A DNA stretch of 64,000 nt from NCBI RefSeq assembly GCF_018380615.1, contig NZ_JAGYVZ010000003.1, positions 1-64,000 on the forward strand, in the 5' to 3' direction. The notes below the pieces were generated by a model. It saw only the letters and a program-made list of their open reading frames with translations. It ran no database searches and was not told where the DNA came from. Both the position numbers and the translations under genes were made by a program. Below are positions 24,017-31,936 of this stretch, piece by piece; the stretch's first letter is position 1; every line of letters starts with the position of its first letter. The stretch comes from Flavobacterium psychroterrae. Lineage in GTDB: Bacteria > Bacteroidota > Bacteroidia > Flavobacteriales > Flavobacteriaceae.

Positions 24017-25536
24017 GCAGAATAAGAATCGTTGGAGGTAAAATAATAAAAACAACTGGAGGGAATTATAATATGTACTCCAAAGGAAATATAGTTTTTA
24101 ATGCTCAAGGAGCGATAACCGAAACAGCAAAAGATGGAATATCTTATAATGAACCCTTAGAAGCTCCTGAAGTTAAAATAGTTGATATTAAAGTGATGAA
24201 AGTTGAAGGTCCTTTTGATGAAGAAAAAAACATAGTTAAAGAAGTTGTAGCGGGTGAATCATATATCTACAAAGCAACACCATCAAGAAAGCCGACAGAT
24301 TTTGAATTGACACTATTAAAATGGGCTATAAAAAATGATGATAAAGAGGCAGTAAAATTGTCTGGAATTAGCAATCTAAATCAAGTAGCATCAGACGGAA
24401 CGATGCCTTTAAACATTAGACTTGCCAATTGCAGTAAAGCAACAGTTTTAGCCTACTTTAATAATAAAAGTGAAAATCAGGGTGTGCAGGTAACTTTAGG
24501 CGGGGATGGTGAAATAAAAGAAAATCAAAAAGACACCAACATAGTTATAGTAAATGAGAAGGGTACTAAACTCAATCAAATTAAACATGAATTTGTAAGT
24601 GTAGGTGAAAGTATTGCACAAATAAAGCGTACTACTTCGGCAGGATTTACTGCATCAGGAACAGTTTTCGTAAGTCAATTTAAATCGCAAGTTGCATCTC
24701 GTGGTGAAGAAGTTTGGGCTTACAAAAATGAACACGCCACTTTTGAAGGAACCTTAGAGCAAGCAAAAGAAGCATTTCCTGACGTAGATTTTTCCGGATT
24801 AAAAAAGCCATTCTCAAAAGATAGATTTGTACCTGAGTTTAATACAAGTATAAGTATCCCAAGATACTCTCCAATAAAGTGGAAAACATTAAATGAATTT
24901 GATGCAGCGGATCATGGGGGTAAACCAACCAATTGGGATGCTTATCTCGATGCAACTCAAACAGCATTAGACTTAATAGGATTAATTCCAGTAGTTGGAG
25001 AAGCTGCGGATATTATTAGCGGAACAATATCATTAGCGAGAGGAAATTATGGAGATGCGGCGTTAAGCTTTGCATCTGCAATACCGTTAGCAGGAAGTGT
25101 GATTGGTGGAGCTAAAATCATCAAAAAGACGATGAAAATCCTCGATAAAATCGAAGACAATAAAGGTGTCTACGATTTAGTAGTGAAACATGGTGATGAT
25201 ATTAACGGTTATGTGGGACAATCTCAAGATGTATTTAAAAGGATAACAAATCACTTTAGTAAAACAGGAAAACTTTCTCACACCGTACAAGAGGGTGCTG
25301 AAATAATTCATAAAATGAAAGGTTCTACTAAATTAGAGCGAGAAATGTATGAACAATTTCTTATTTTAGAGAAGTATAAAGGGAAATTATCTAAAGGTGA
25401 TGAAGTAAATTACCTTTTAAATAAGGTCAATCCTGTAGGTGGAAGATTTAAATTAGACACAAAGGCAGGACGTGAATTGTTTGAGGAAGAGGCAATAAAA
25501 ATAGCAAAAAAGTATAACTTACCAATAACATTTTAA
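24013..25536 (+). CDS. Type VI effector with C-terminal GIY-YIG nuclease domain
   Basis: The 507-residue protein has three parts. The N-terminus (IVGGKIIKTTGGNYNMYSKG) is like the loading domain of Flavobacteriia type VI effectors. A middle part has hydrophobic Gly/Ala-rich helices (LDLIGLIPVVGEAADIISGT and onward, residues 315-375), like a pre-toxin region. The C-terminal 120 residues show GIY-YIG nuclease motifs: GVY (385-387), YVG (400-402), Arg in VFKRITNH, Glu in KLEREMYEQ and Asn in NKVNPVGGR. It should cut DNA of target cells after delivery by VgrG. Its immunity protein is probably the next gene, 4 bp downstream. Confidence 0.8.
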   Translation: MSRIRIVGGKIIKTTGGNYNMYSKGNIVFNAQGAITETAKDGISYNEPLEAPEVKIVDIKVMKVEGPFDEEKNIVKEVVAGESYIYKATPSRKPTDFELTLLKWAIKNDDKEAVKLSGISNLNQVASDGTMPLNIRLANCSKATVLAYFNNKSENQGVQVTLGGDGEIKENQKDTNIVIVNEKGTKLNQIKHEFVSVGESIAQIKRTTSAGFTASGTVFVSQFKSQVASRGEEVWAYKNEHATFEGTLEQAKEAFPDVDFSGLKKPFSKDRFVPEFNTSISIPRYSPIKWKTLNEFDAADHGGKPTNWDAYLDATQTALDLIGLIPVVGEAADIISGTISLARGNYGDAALSFASAIPLAGSVIGGAKIIKKTMKILDKIEDNKGVYDLVVKHGDDINGYVGQSQDVFKRITNHFSKTGKLSHTVQEGAEIIHKMKGSTKLEREMYEQFLILEKYKGKLSKGDEVNYLLNKVNPVGGRFKLDTKAGRELFEEEAIKIAKKYNLPITF

Positions 25537-25539
25537 ACT

Positions 25540-26388
25540 ATGTATTTATCAGGAGCAAAACATGATCCATATTTAATGATCAAACCAGACTCAGATTTAG
25601 AAAATATTGATTCTGATTTTTTACAAAATAAATATTCTATTAGATTAAGTGGAAAATACGACAACTCTTTTTTAAAAAAGTTTGTTGAAAGATTTAGCGA
25701 TGTATTAGATTTAGATATTGGTAATCAATATGGAGATGGGGATAATTCTTTTATTTATGATTTACCAAATTTAAGAGGACTAGTTATTTCTTTATATAAA
25801 GATTCTGATTTCATACTAGATTGTTCAAAACTGCCGAAGTCTTTATTTTCTTTAAATTTATCAGTCTGGTCTAAAAAACATATTGTTAACATTCAATCTT
25901 TAAATAATACAAATTTAGAACGTTTGTATGTCTCTGATTTCGATGAAAAAGACTTGACAAAATTAAGTTGTTTACCCAATTTGAAAAGTTTAAGTATTAC
26001 AAGGTCTAAAATAAAATCATTAAAAGGGATTGAGACTTTAACAAATTTGGAGTATTTGTCACTGGGAGCAGTTAGAAGTTTAACTGATATTTCCGACTTT
26101 ACAACTTTGCATAAGTTAAAGCGATTAGATATTGACATTTGTTGGAAACTAGAGGATTTTAGTCCAATAGGAAATTTAAAGAACATCGAACACCTACAAC
26201 TGCAAGATTGTAAAAGTCTTAAGTCTATAAAATTTGTAGAGCAAATGCCAAAGTTAAAAAGGCTTATTGCTCTAGGAACTACAGTTATTCAAGATCACGA
26301 CACAACTCCTGCAAAAGATATTCCAATATTTTGGGGTAGTCAACGTCCTGAATATAATGTACATTATCCGGAGAAAGAAATTAAATAA
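25540..26388 (+). CDS. Leucine-rich-repeat protein, probable immunity protein
   Basis: The 282-residue cytoplasmic protein has at least five leucine-rich repeats of about 22 residues between residues 80 and 250 (LPNLKSLSITRSKIKSLKGI, LTNLEYLSLG, LHKLKRLDIDICWKLEDFSP, LKNIEHLQLQDCKSLKSIKF). It starts 4 bp after the nuclease effector, the usual place for a cognate immunity protein. LRR immunity is uncommon but a curved LRR surface is suited to protein binding. The role is inferred from position. Confidence 0.75.
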   Translation: MYLSGAKHDPYLMIKPDSDLENIDSDFLQNKYSIRLSGKYDNSFLKKFVERFSDVLDLDIGNQYGDGDNSFIYDLPNLRGLVISLYKDSDFILDCSKLPKSLFSLNLSVWSKKHIVNIQSLNNTNLERLYVSDFDEKDLTKLSCLPNLKSLSITRSKIKSLKGIETLTNLEYLSLGAVRSLTDISDFTTLHKLKRLDIDICWKLEDFSPIGNLKNIEHLQLQDCKSLKSIKFVEQMPKLKRLIALGTTVIQDHDTTPAKDIPIFWGSQRPEYNVHYPEKEIK

Positions 26389-26416
26389 TAATTATAAAAA
26401 GTAATCAATTAAAAAC

Positions 26417-26761
26417 ATGAATCACGAGTTACTACAACATTTCGATAGAAATGAGAAAATGTGGGAAATATGGGAACAGAAAGGTGTAAATTCTGAAACC
26501 GAACTTACTGTTAATTTTCATTTTTATGCGGTAAAAAAGGACAGAATGCAGTTATTAACACAAGAATTAGAATCTGATGAGATAGTTTTTCGTGTAAAAG
26601 AAACAAGAACATTACTGTTTTTTAAAGGTTGGCAAATTGAGGCTGATATTAAACAAAAATGGGACCTAATACTATTACAGGCAAAAATGGGTAGAATGTT
26701 TTTGATGGCTGAGCAAACAGGTGTTTCATTAGAAGGTTGTGGCGCAGTTATGCCAAAATAG
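26417..26761 (+). CDS. RraB-like protein (ribonuclease E inhibitor family)
   Basis: The 114-residue protein reads as an RraB-like domain: VNFHFYAVKKDRMQLLTQEL, FRVKETRTLLFFKGWQIEAD, and a helix WDLILLQAKMGRMFLMAEQT. RraB modulates ribonuclease E in Proteobacteria. Such domains also occur as orphan immunity proteins in toxin islands, a better fit here behind the effector and LRR genes. It starts 29 bp after the LRR gene and ends before a strong terminator. Function is uncertain. Confidence 0.55.
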   Translation: MNHELLQHFDRNEKMWEIWEQKGVNSETELTVNFHFYAVKKDRMQLLTQELESDEIVFRVKETRTLLFFKGWQIEADIKQKWDLILLQAKMGRMFLMAEQTGVSLEGCGAVMPK

Positions 26762-26792
26762 ATTTACGTTTACATAAAAAAACACATGACTG

Positions 26793-26828
26793 AATACCCG
26801 CTTCTGCAAAGAAGCGGGTATTTTTTTT
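26793..26828 (+). terminator. Terminator of the type VI cargo operon
   Basis: AATACCCGCTTC (26793-26804) pairs with GAAGCGGGTATT (26811-26822), followed by TTTTTT. The loop is TGCAAA. It ends the VgrG-to-RraB run. Confidence 0.85.
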
Positions 26829-26881
26829 GCAATTACATTGCAAAGGCATTGCAATTTCATTGTAAAACCTTTGCAAAGCTA
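26827..26881 (+). repeat. Five 11-bp iterons upstream of the ArdC gene
   Basis: TTGCAATTACA, TTGCAAAGGCA, TTGCAATTTCA, TTGTAAAACCT and TTGCAAAGCTA stand head to tail with an exact 11-bp period. They end 21 bp before the ATG of the next gene. One helical turn per unit suggests cooperative binding of a protein on one face. Confidence 0.75.
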
Positions 26882-26901
26882 CCTGATACTTTGATGCAGA
26901 A

Positions 26902-28926
26902 ATGCTATTGCCCACTTTAGAATATATTTCTGAGGATCATAACGCTGGATTGAATGCAGTTTCTCCGGATGAAATTTACAATTACATTACCGATTTGATT
27001 ATTAATACCATTAAAAAGGTGGGTCATTTACCTTGGCAAAAAGAATGGAAAGGTTCAGGGGCTAGTAATTCAGTTATGAATTATGTTTCTAAAAAGGAGT
27101 ATTCAGGAGCAAATTTTATTTTGAATTTTGATGTCAAATTCGACGATGACAAACAGCCTTATTTAGTTCCTGCAAATTTCGTACAGCCTTATTATTTAAC
27201 CTTCAATCAAATCGAGGAAGCTAAAGCAAAACTTAAAAAAGGAAGCAAGGCAAGACGTGTGATTTATTACACCCTAATTCATGATTACCACAGTGAGAAC
27301 CTCAAATTTAAAACAAACGACAATAAAAAGTTTGGCGATTTTGTAAAAACGCACGCTCTTTCAAAGGAAGATTTAAAAAAGAACCTTACCAAATTCCCCG
27401 TTTTAAAATACTACAATGTATTTCGTGCTGATGATTGCGAGGGATTGCACTTTCCAGCGGAAAAAGACAAGAAAATAGTAAATCCGATTGCCGAAGCGCA
27501 GGCGTTAATTGATGGATATAAAAACCCGCCAAAATACACCAACATAGGAGATAGAGCCTATTATCGCCCCAGTAGCGATGAACTCAATATGCCAAAGATT
27601 GAAGCTTTCACGAGTGAAGCCTTTTATTATTCGACTTTCTTTCACGAAGCGGTACACAGCACGGGAGCAGAAAAGCGACTGGGCAGGGATATGACAGGAA
27701 CCCGAAAAGGTGGCGGTAGCGGGAATTATGCCTTTGAGGAATTAATTGCAGAGCTGGGCGCGGTGTTCCTTTGCAGTGAATCAGGAATTTTATTCCATAC
27801 AAAAGAAAATTCAGCAAAGTATTTACAAAGTTGGAACAATCATCTAATAGACGAGCTTAGTGATGATAATCGTTTTTTCTTAAAAGCATCAGCGCAGGCA
27901 CAAAAAGCAAGTAATCATATTTTAGGGCGTGAAGCAGTAAACACAGATACTAATGAAAAGGTTGCAGAAAAGCCTACTAAAGAAATTGCAAAGAAGAAAC
28001 CTGTTAAAAAAGAATTGCCAAAACCCACTGTAAAAAGAGAAGTAAAGCCAAAAGCGAAACAACTGGATTTGTTTGATGGTTTAAACGGAGTGATAAAAAA
28101 CAAAAAACGTATTTCAATTAAAAAAACAATTGCAAAGCGAGCCATCAAAACACAGATTATTGCAAAACCTGTTGTAAAGGAAATAAAGCCCGTTGCACAG
28201 AATAATGTAAATAAAAATTCACTTGCCTATAAAATGGCAAACAAGCCTTTGAAGGTAGATTTCTTTAAAGTTGAAAACACGGATATTTCAGCATTTTTAG
28301 GGAATATTGAACACAAGGAAAAAGAGAGTGTCGTGATTTCCCTTACTGGCGGTCAGGGTTCAATGAAAACAAGAATGTGTTTCCAATTTATGAATGCATT
28401 GGCACAAAACTACAAAACGGGTCATGCCAGTATAGAAGAGCACCCAGAGAGTAGTTTGTATTACAGTAAAGCAGATGAATATTTAAATGCAAAAGCTTTG
28501 CAAAACATTGAAGCTCCTGAAATCAAAAGTGTTTCTGACTTAGATAAGCTGATCGTTAATAATGATGTTATCATAATTGACAGTTTCTCTAAAATGCAGG
28601 AAATGCATAAAGGCTTTGAAGTCGACAAAGATTTGAGAAAGAAATATGACGGGAAATTATTCATTGTTATTTTCCAACAAACCACAGACGGCAAAATGCG
28701 TGGCGGAAGTAAAAGCCAGTTTGATGCAGATGTAGTTTTATTTACCGAAAAGATGCCCAATTATAAGGACAATTACATTTGGGCAGATAAAAACCGTTAT
28801 CAGGATAAACCGCTCGACGAATTGAAATTCAATATTTTTAGTAAAAAAATTGTGCGGGCAACACCCGAAGCATCGGCAGAACCACAGACAATCCAAATCA
28901 AAAAATTATCGTTCACGGTAAATTAA
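26902..28926 (+). CDS. ArdC-type antirestriction protein fused to a RecA-like ATPase
   Basis: The 674-residue protein has four parts. Residues 20-170 resemble the ArdC ssDNA-binding domain (HLPWQKEWKGSGASNSVMNY). Residues 200-345 are a zincin-type metallopeptidase with HEAVH (248-252) and the following Glu region YAFEELIAELGAVFL. A lysine/proline-rich linker (355-430) contains QLDLF (387-391), a beta-clamp-binding motif. Residues 440-650 are RecA/RadA-like with a Walker A variant GGQGSMKT (483-490, Met replacing Gly) and Walker B-like NDVIIIDSFSKM. It probably protects incoming element DNA and couples this to the replisome. The start codon follows the iterons. Confidence 0.8.
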   Translation: MLLPTLEYISEDHNAGLNAVSPDEIYNYITDLIINTIKKVGHLPWQKEWKGSGASNSVMNYVSKKEYSGANFILNFDVKFDDDKQPYLVPANFVQPYYLTFNQIEEAKAKLKKGSKARRVIYYTLIHDYHSENLKFKTNDNKKFGDFVKTHALSKEDLKKNLTKFPVLKYYNVFRADDCEGLHFPAEKDKKIVNPIAEAQALIDGYKNPPKYTNIGDRAYYRPSSDELNMPKIEAFTSEAFYYSTFFHEAVHSTGAEKRLGRDMTGTRKGGGSGNYAFEELIAELGAVFLCSESGILFHTKENSAKYLQSWNNHLIDELSDDNRFFLKASAQAQKASNHILGREAVNTDTNEKVAEKPTKEIAKKKPVKKELPKPTVKREVKPKAKQLDLFDGLNGVIKNKKRISIKKTIAKRAIKTQIIAKPVVKEIKPVAQNNVNKNSLAYKMANKPLKVDFFKVENTDISAFLGNIEHKEKESVVISLTGGQGSMKTRMCFQFMNALAQNYKTGHASIEEHPESSLYYSKADEYLNAKALQNIEAPEIKSVSDLDKLIVNNDVIIIDSFSKMQEMHKGFEVDKDLRKKYDGKLFIVIFQQTTDGKMRGGSKSQFDADVVLFTEKMPNYKDNYIWADKNRYQDKPLDELKFNIFSKKIVRATPEASAEPQTIQIKKLSFTVN

Positions 28927-28930
28927 TAAA

Positions 28931-28990
28931 GTAGATTTTTTTGAAAGCCGGCACTTCATTTCTCCAGGGAATTTTGCCTTAAAAATCTAC
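28931..28990. repeat. GTAGATTTTTTT stem-loop, copy B
   Basis: The same stem as copies A and C, GTAGATTTTTTT with AAAAATCTAC, encloses a different centre (CCGGCACTTCATTTCTCCAG region). It lies between the ArdC gene and the histone-like gene. The stem is conserved while the loop is exchanged. Confidence 0.55.
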
Positions 28991-29026
28991 AATTTAAAAA
29001 TCAATCAATCACAAAAACAATCAATC

Positions 29027-29236
29027 ATGGCAGTAAAGAAAAAAACAGTAAAAGGATTAAAGAAATTATGTAGCAGTGTTGTAAAAGCAACGGGGCTTAA
29101 AACAGACGGAACATTGAAAAAGGGTTTCAAGTATGTTAAAGGCGGTAAGATTGTCAAAATTACAGCTAAAAAAGCGATAGTTAAAAAGAAAGTAGCCAAG
29201 AAGAAACCAGTAAAAAAAGCAGCTAAGAAAAAATAA
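29027..29236 (+). CDS. Lysine-rich histone H1-like peptide
   Basis: The 69-residue protein (MAVKKKTVKGLKKLCSSVVK) ends in a Lys/Ala/Val tail with KKKVAKKKPVKKAAKKK, like histone-like DNA-binding proteins of bacteria. It should bind DNA non-specifically. Its stop overlaps the next gene start (TAATG). The tail resembles the linker of the preceding ArdC fusion. Confidence 0.7.
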   Translation: MAVKKKTVKGLKKLCSSVVKATGLKTDGTLKKGFKYVKGGKIVKITAKKAIVKKKVAKKKPVKKAAKKK

Positions 29237-30336
29237 TGATAGCAAATCAAAATAGATACTTTGAAAAGCGAGAAGGTAATACTGTTGCTTTAATGACTCA
29301 GGGTGAAGATGGAGAATTAGGTTATGAGATTTGTTCTTTTGCTTCAAAACAAAGTGTAAAGAGATCGGGTGATGATTTTGAATTAAAATCAGATCAATCA
29401 AGAGACTGGAGTACACAGTTTTTAAATTACAATAATTTTAATCTTAACTCCTGCAATCCTCCAATAATTGCTGAGAGTGCCAATGAGTTTTTTGCTCAAT
29501 TATCCAAGAAGTTTTTTTCAATTTCATTTCCACCACCAGCCGAGAAAAGGATTATAAAATTTTTAAAGGCTAAAAACGGAAATGTATTGCTCATGAAGAT
29601 GGATAATACTTTGATTGCTTCCCTTTCATCCTCTCAGAGTGTTGTAAAGGATTTGAATCGTCCTGATATGGTTATGATACAGTCAGAAACGGCGTATAAT
29701 ATTAATCCTTTGGTGTTTAATTATCAGGAGGTTTGGGGTGAACTTTGCCAGCCTGCAATTGATAATAGTTCTATGGATAATTTGATAAATGCACTTTCGC
29801 AGGATTATTTCTTTGATAAGGATTTATCAGCGGTGCAACAAGTATCTGTAAATAATTTTCCTAAAGAGAACTTGAAGTTCTTTAAGGTTTATGATAGTCC
29901 ACAGTATAGAGGAAATGTTTATGGTTTTACTTCTGCTGTTCGAATTCCTTTTATTGTTCAGAGTGTTTTAAATATTAGTAGCACCTCTTCATTTTCGGCA
30001 TGGAGTATTAACCATTTTGACAATCAGACAGGAGAAAATACAATGACTCAGGATTTAGGCGAAAATAGGCTGTTTCAAATGGCTGATACTTTCCAGCTAA
30101 ATGGAATGTATATTAAAATTTTTACGAAATTTAATTATTATGGTGGGAAATATCATTTGCTTAGAATCTATCAGGACGTAAGGACAAATGAGGTTTATCT
30201 GATGGTAAATAGCAGTGATGCTACCGGTACTTATGTTCCGTTTGATTTTAGTTCCATAACGGCTAAAGATGGTGGTTTTGAAATTTATTGCTATGCATTC
30301 GGTTTAAAAGTGGAGATCAGAAATAAGTTTTTTTAG
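29236..30336 (+). CDS. Hypothetical protein of the element, 366 aa
   Basis: The protein (MIANQNRYFEKREGNTVALM) has no signal peptide or membrane segment and is rich in Phe, Asn and Ser. The C-terminal half looks beta-rich (FKVYDSPQYRGNVYGFTSAV, FTKFNYYGGKYHLLRIYQDV). It overlaps the histone-like gene by one base. I do not recognise the family. It is the last gene of this operon, followed by a terminator at 30361. Confidence 0.6.
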   Translation: MIANQNRYFEKREGNTVALMTQGEDGELGYEICSFASKQSVKRSGDDFELKSDQSRDWSTQFLNYNNFNLNSCNPPIIAESANEFFAQLSKKFFSISFPPPAEKRIIKFLKAKNGNVLLMKMDNTLIASLSSSQSVVKDLNRPDMVMIQSETAYNINPLVFNYQEVWGELCQPAIDNSSMDNLINALSQDYFFDKDLSAVQQVSVNNFPKENLKFFKVYDSPQYRGNVYGFTSAVRIPFIVQSVLNISSTSSFSAWSINHFDNQTGENTMTQDLGENRLFQMADTFQLNGMYIKIFTKFNYYGGKYHLLRIYQDVRTNEVYLMVNSSDATGTYVPFDFSSITAKDGGFEIYCYAFGLKVEIRNKFF

Positions 30337-30360
30337 TTAGTTTTTTTTATTTTTAGTTAG

Positions 30361-30397
30361 AAAATACCGTTGCAAGTTTTGTAACGGTATTTTTTTG
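30361..30397 (+). terminator. Terminator of the ArdC operon
   Basis: AAAATACCGTT (30361-30371) pairs with AACGGTATTTT (30383-30393), followed by TTTTG. It stands 25 bp after the stop of the 366-residue gene. Confidence 0.8.
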
Positions 30398-30409
30398 TTA
30401 TTTAAAGAT

Positions 30410-30469
30410 GTAGATTTATTTCTATTCCTGGACAAACTGCAGCTGCGGATCTGATTGAAAAAAATCTAC
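30410..30469. repeat. GTAGATTTTTTT stem-loop, copy C
   Basis: GTAGATTTATTTC pairs with GAAAAAAATCTAC, enclosing the same GACAAACTGCAGCTGCGGAT plus CT module (30431-30452) as copy A. It stands 13 bp after the terminator, so it is not itself the main terminator of the upstream gene. Confidence 0.6.
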
Positions 30470-30486
30470 ATTTTATTTTATACAAA

Positions 30487-30605
30487 GTTTCCAATTTCAA
30501 CAAGTCTGGAAACTTATTTAGTATCTCGTTTCCAAAATAAAAACCACATAAATGACTAAAAACCAATAAACTAAAATTAAATATTTCAAAGTTTCCAAAG
30601 TTTCC
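30487..30605. repeat. GTTTCC/GGAAAC motif array, right
   Basis: GTTTCC occurs at 30487, 30528, 30591 and 30600, and GGAAAC at 30508. The last two are 9 bp apart, as in the left array. It lies just downstream of the integrase gene, in a non-coding 300-bp stretch. Confidence 0.55.
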
Positions 30606-30643
30606 AAAAAAAACGCTGTTTTTCAGGCTCAATAATTAAAGGG

Positions 30644-31816
30644 TTAAAAAGTAACGTTTGCTTCTTGTATTGTTGCATCACAGCCCTTGTTTCTAGGGGT
30701 GTATAATTCTGTAATTTTAATATCGTAATGGCGAGCCTGATCTCTAACTTTTATTGCCGGCACTCCACTATTTAGTAAATCTGTAATGCCGGTATCTTTA
30801 AAGGAATAGAACTGATATTTATTCTCCAAATTAAGTTCTTCTCTAACTTTTTCCCACGCTGTTGCAATTTTACGAATTGGCATTTGAATTGCTCCAACTT
30901 TAAAATTATCGCTAGAAAATAAGTAATCTTGTGAAAAACCATTTCCGATATGATTTTTTAATATTTCCAAAAATTGAGATGGGATTGTAATAAACTCATC
31001 TTTTTTGTTTTTAGAAATTTCTTTTGGCAGAAAAATTGAGTTCTCTTTAAGATTAACCATACCAACTTTTAGTTTTCCTAATTCTGTATTTCTTATGAAA
31101 CAAAAATAAGTTGTCATACAAATACAGAAAAAACCATTATCATAAGAAAGCAGTTTCTCATTGATTCTATTTTTAATTACTTGCGGAAAAACCTGCCTAG
31201 TTTTAGGCGGAGCTTTCATTGGTTTAATACCTAATGCGGGATTTTCTTTTAAAACTCCCCTATTCACTAAAAAAGAACAAAACAATTTAATAAAAATTAA
31301 ATGATTGTTTCTCGTTCTGGGAGAATTACATCTATCAATATATACCCAGTCTAAATACTTTGTACAAAGGTTTTTATTAATCTCGACTGCAAAAGTTATT
31401 TTTATATTTTTCTCAATTAAAAACTGTTGAAACAAATTTAAATTAGAATTATAGGTTCTAAGAGTATCCTGACGAAGTACATTATCTTTAAGTTGCTTAT
31501 TTAAGTTATTCAAAAAACCACTAACTACTTCTTTAAAAGTTTTATAGTTTTTCCCTGTCTGCTCCATATAAGGAGACCACCCATCTGCCAACTTATTATT
31601 AATTTCTAAGACAATTCTTTTAGCATGAATAGTCCTGTCTGTAATACTATTCAAACAAGGCACACGCAATCTTTGACGCTCAAGTAGTCCTGTTACTGGA
31701 TGCTTTGAGTAATAAACAATCATCCATTCTTTATTCTTTTTAAGTTCTGCGGGTTTGTAATCTATAAAAGCTATGCTCTTATTACGTGAGGAAGTAGATT
31801 TTTCAGAATTTTGCAT
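30644..31816 (-). CDS. int: Tyrosine recombinase (integrase) of the element
   Basis: The 390-residue protein has an N-terminal arm-binding region, a core-binding SAM-like domain (residues 90-185) and a catalytic domain. Catalytic residues visible are Arg242 (CFIRNTELGKL), Lys in SKNKKDEF, His363 (ARHYDIK) and the nucleophile Tyr372 (ELYTP). The usual HxxR box reads YSFKDTGIT, so Arg is replaced by Lys340, a pattern seen in other Bacteroidota integrases. It is transcribed toward the element interior and starts 121 bp from attR, next to the tRNA-Ser gene. It should catalyse insertion and excision at the 17-bp repeat. Confidence 0.93.
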   Translation of the reverse strand: MQNSEKSTSSRNKSIAFIDYKPAELKKNKEWMIVYYSKHPVTGLLERQRLRVPCLNSITDRTIHAKRIVLEINNKLADGWSPYMEQTGKNYKTFKEVVSGFLNNLNKQLKDNVLRQDTLRTYNSNLNLFQQFLIEKNIKITFAVEINKNLCTKYLDWVYIDRCNSPRTRNNHLIFIKLFCSFLVNRGVLKENPALGIKPMKAPPKTRQVFPQVIKNRINEKLLSYDNGFFCICMTTYFCFIRNTELGKLKVGMVNLKENSIFLPKEISKNKKDEFITIPSQFLEILKNHIGNGFSQDYLFSSDNFKVGAIQMPIRKIATAWEKVREELNLENKYQFYSFKDTGITDLLNSGVPAIKVRDQARHYDIKITELYTPRNKGCDATIQEANVTF

Positions 31817-31861
31817 TTTTTTTTATGATTTAAAAAACTTACATTTTTTAAACTATAAATA

Positions 31862-31883
31862 TTTGACACAATTTTGACACAGT
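31862..31883 (+). repeat. Tandem 11-bp repeats near attR
   Basis: TTTGACACAAT and TTTGACACAGT stand in tandem 54 bp inside the right end, upstream of the integrase gene. They match the pair near the left end in sequence, period and orientation. Confidence 0.6.
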
Positions 31884-31936
31884 CTTTTTTCAAAAAAGCT
31901 GTTAGCCCTCTTTTTATAAGGGATAACAGCTTTTTA

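Noticed and set aside
29005..29416. Long antisense frames over the lysine-rich and ArdC genes
   Set aside because: They are mirror frames of lysine-rich coding sequence and show no family motif or sensible start.
30487..30605. The GTTTCC array as sites for the TetR regulator at 56585
   Set aside because: The arms share GGAAAC, but none of the array copies has the GGAAACT-N14-AGTTTCC layout.
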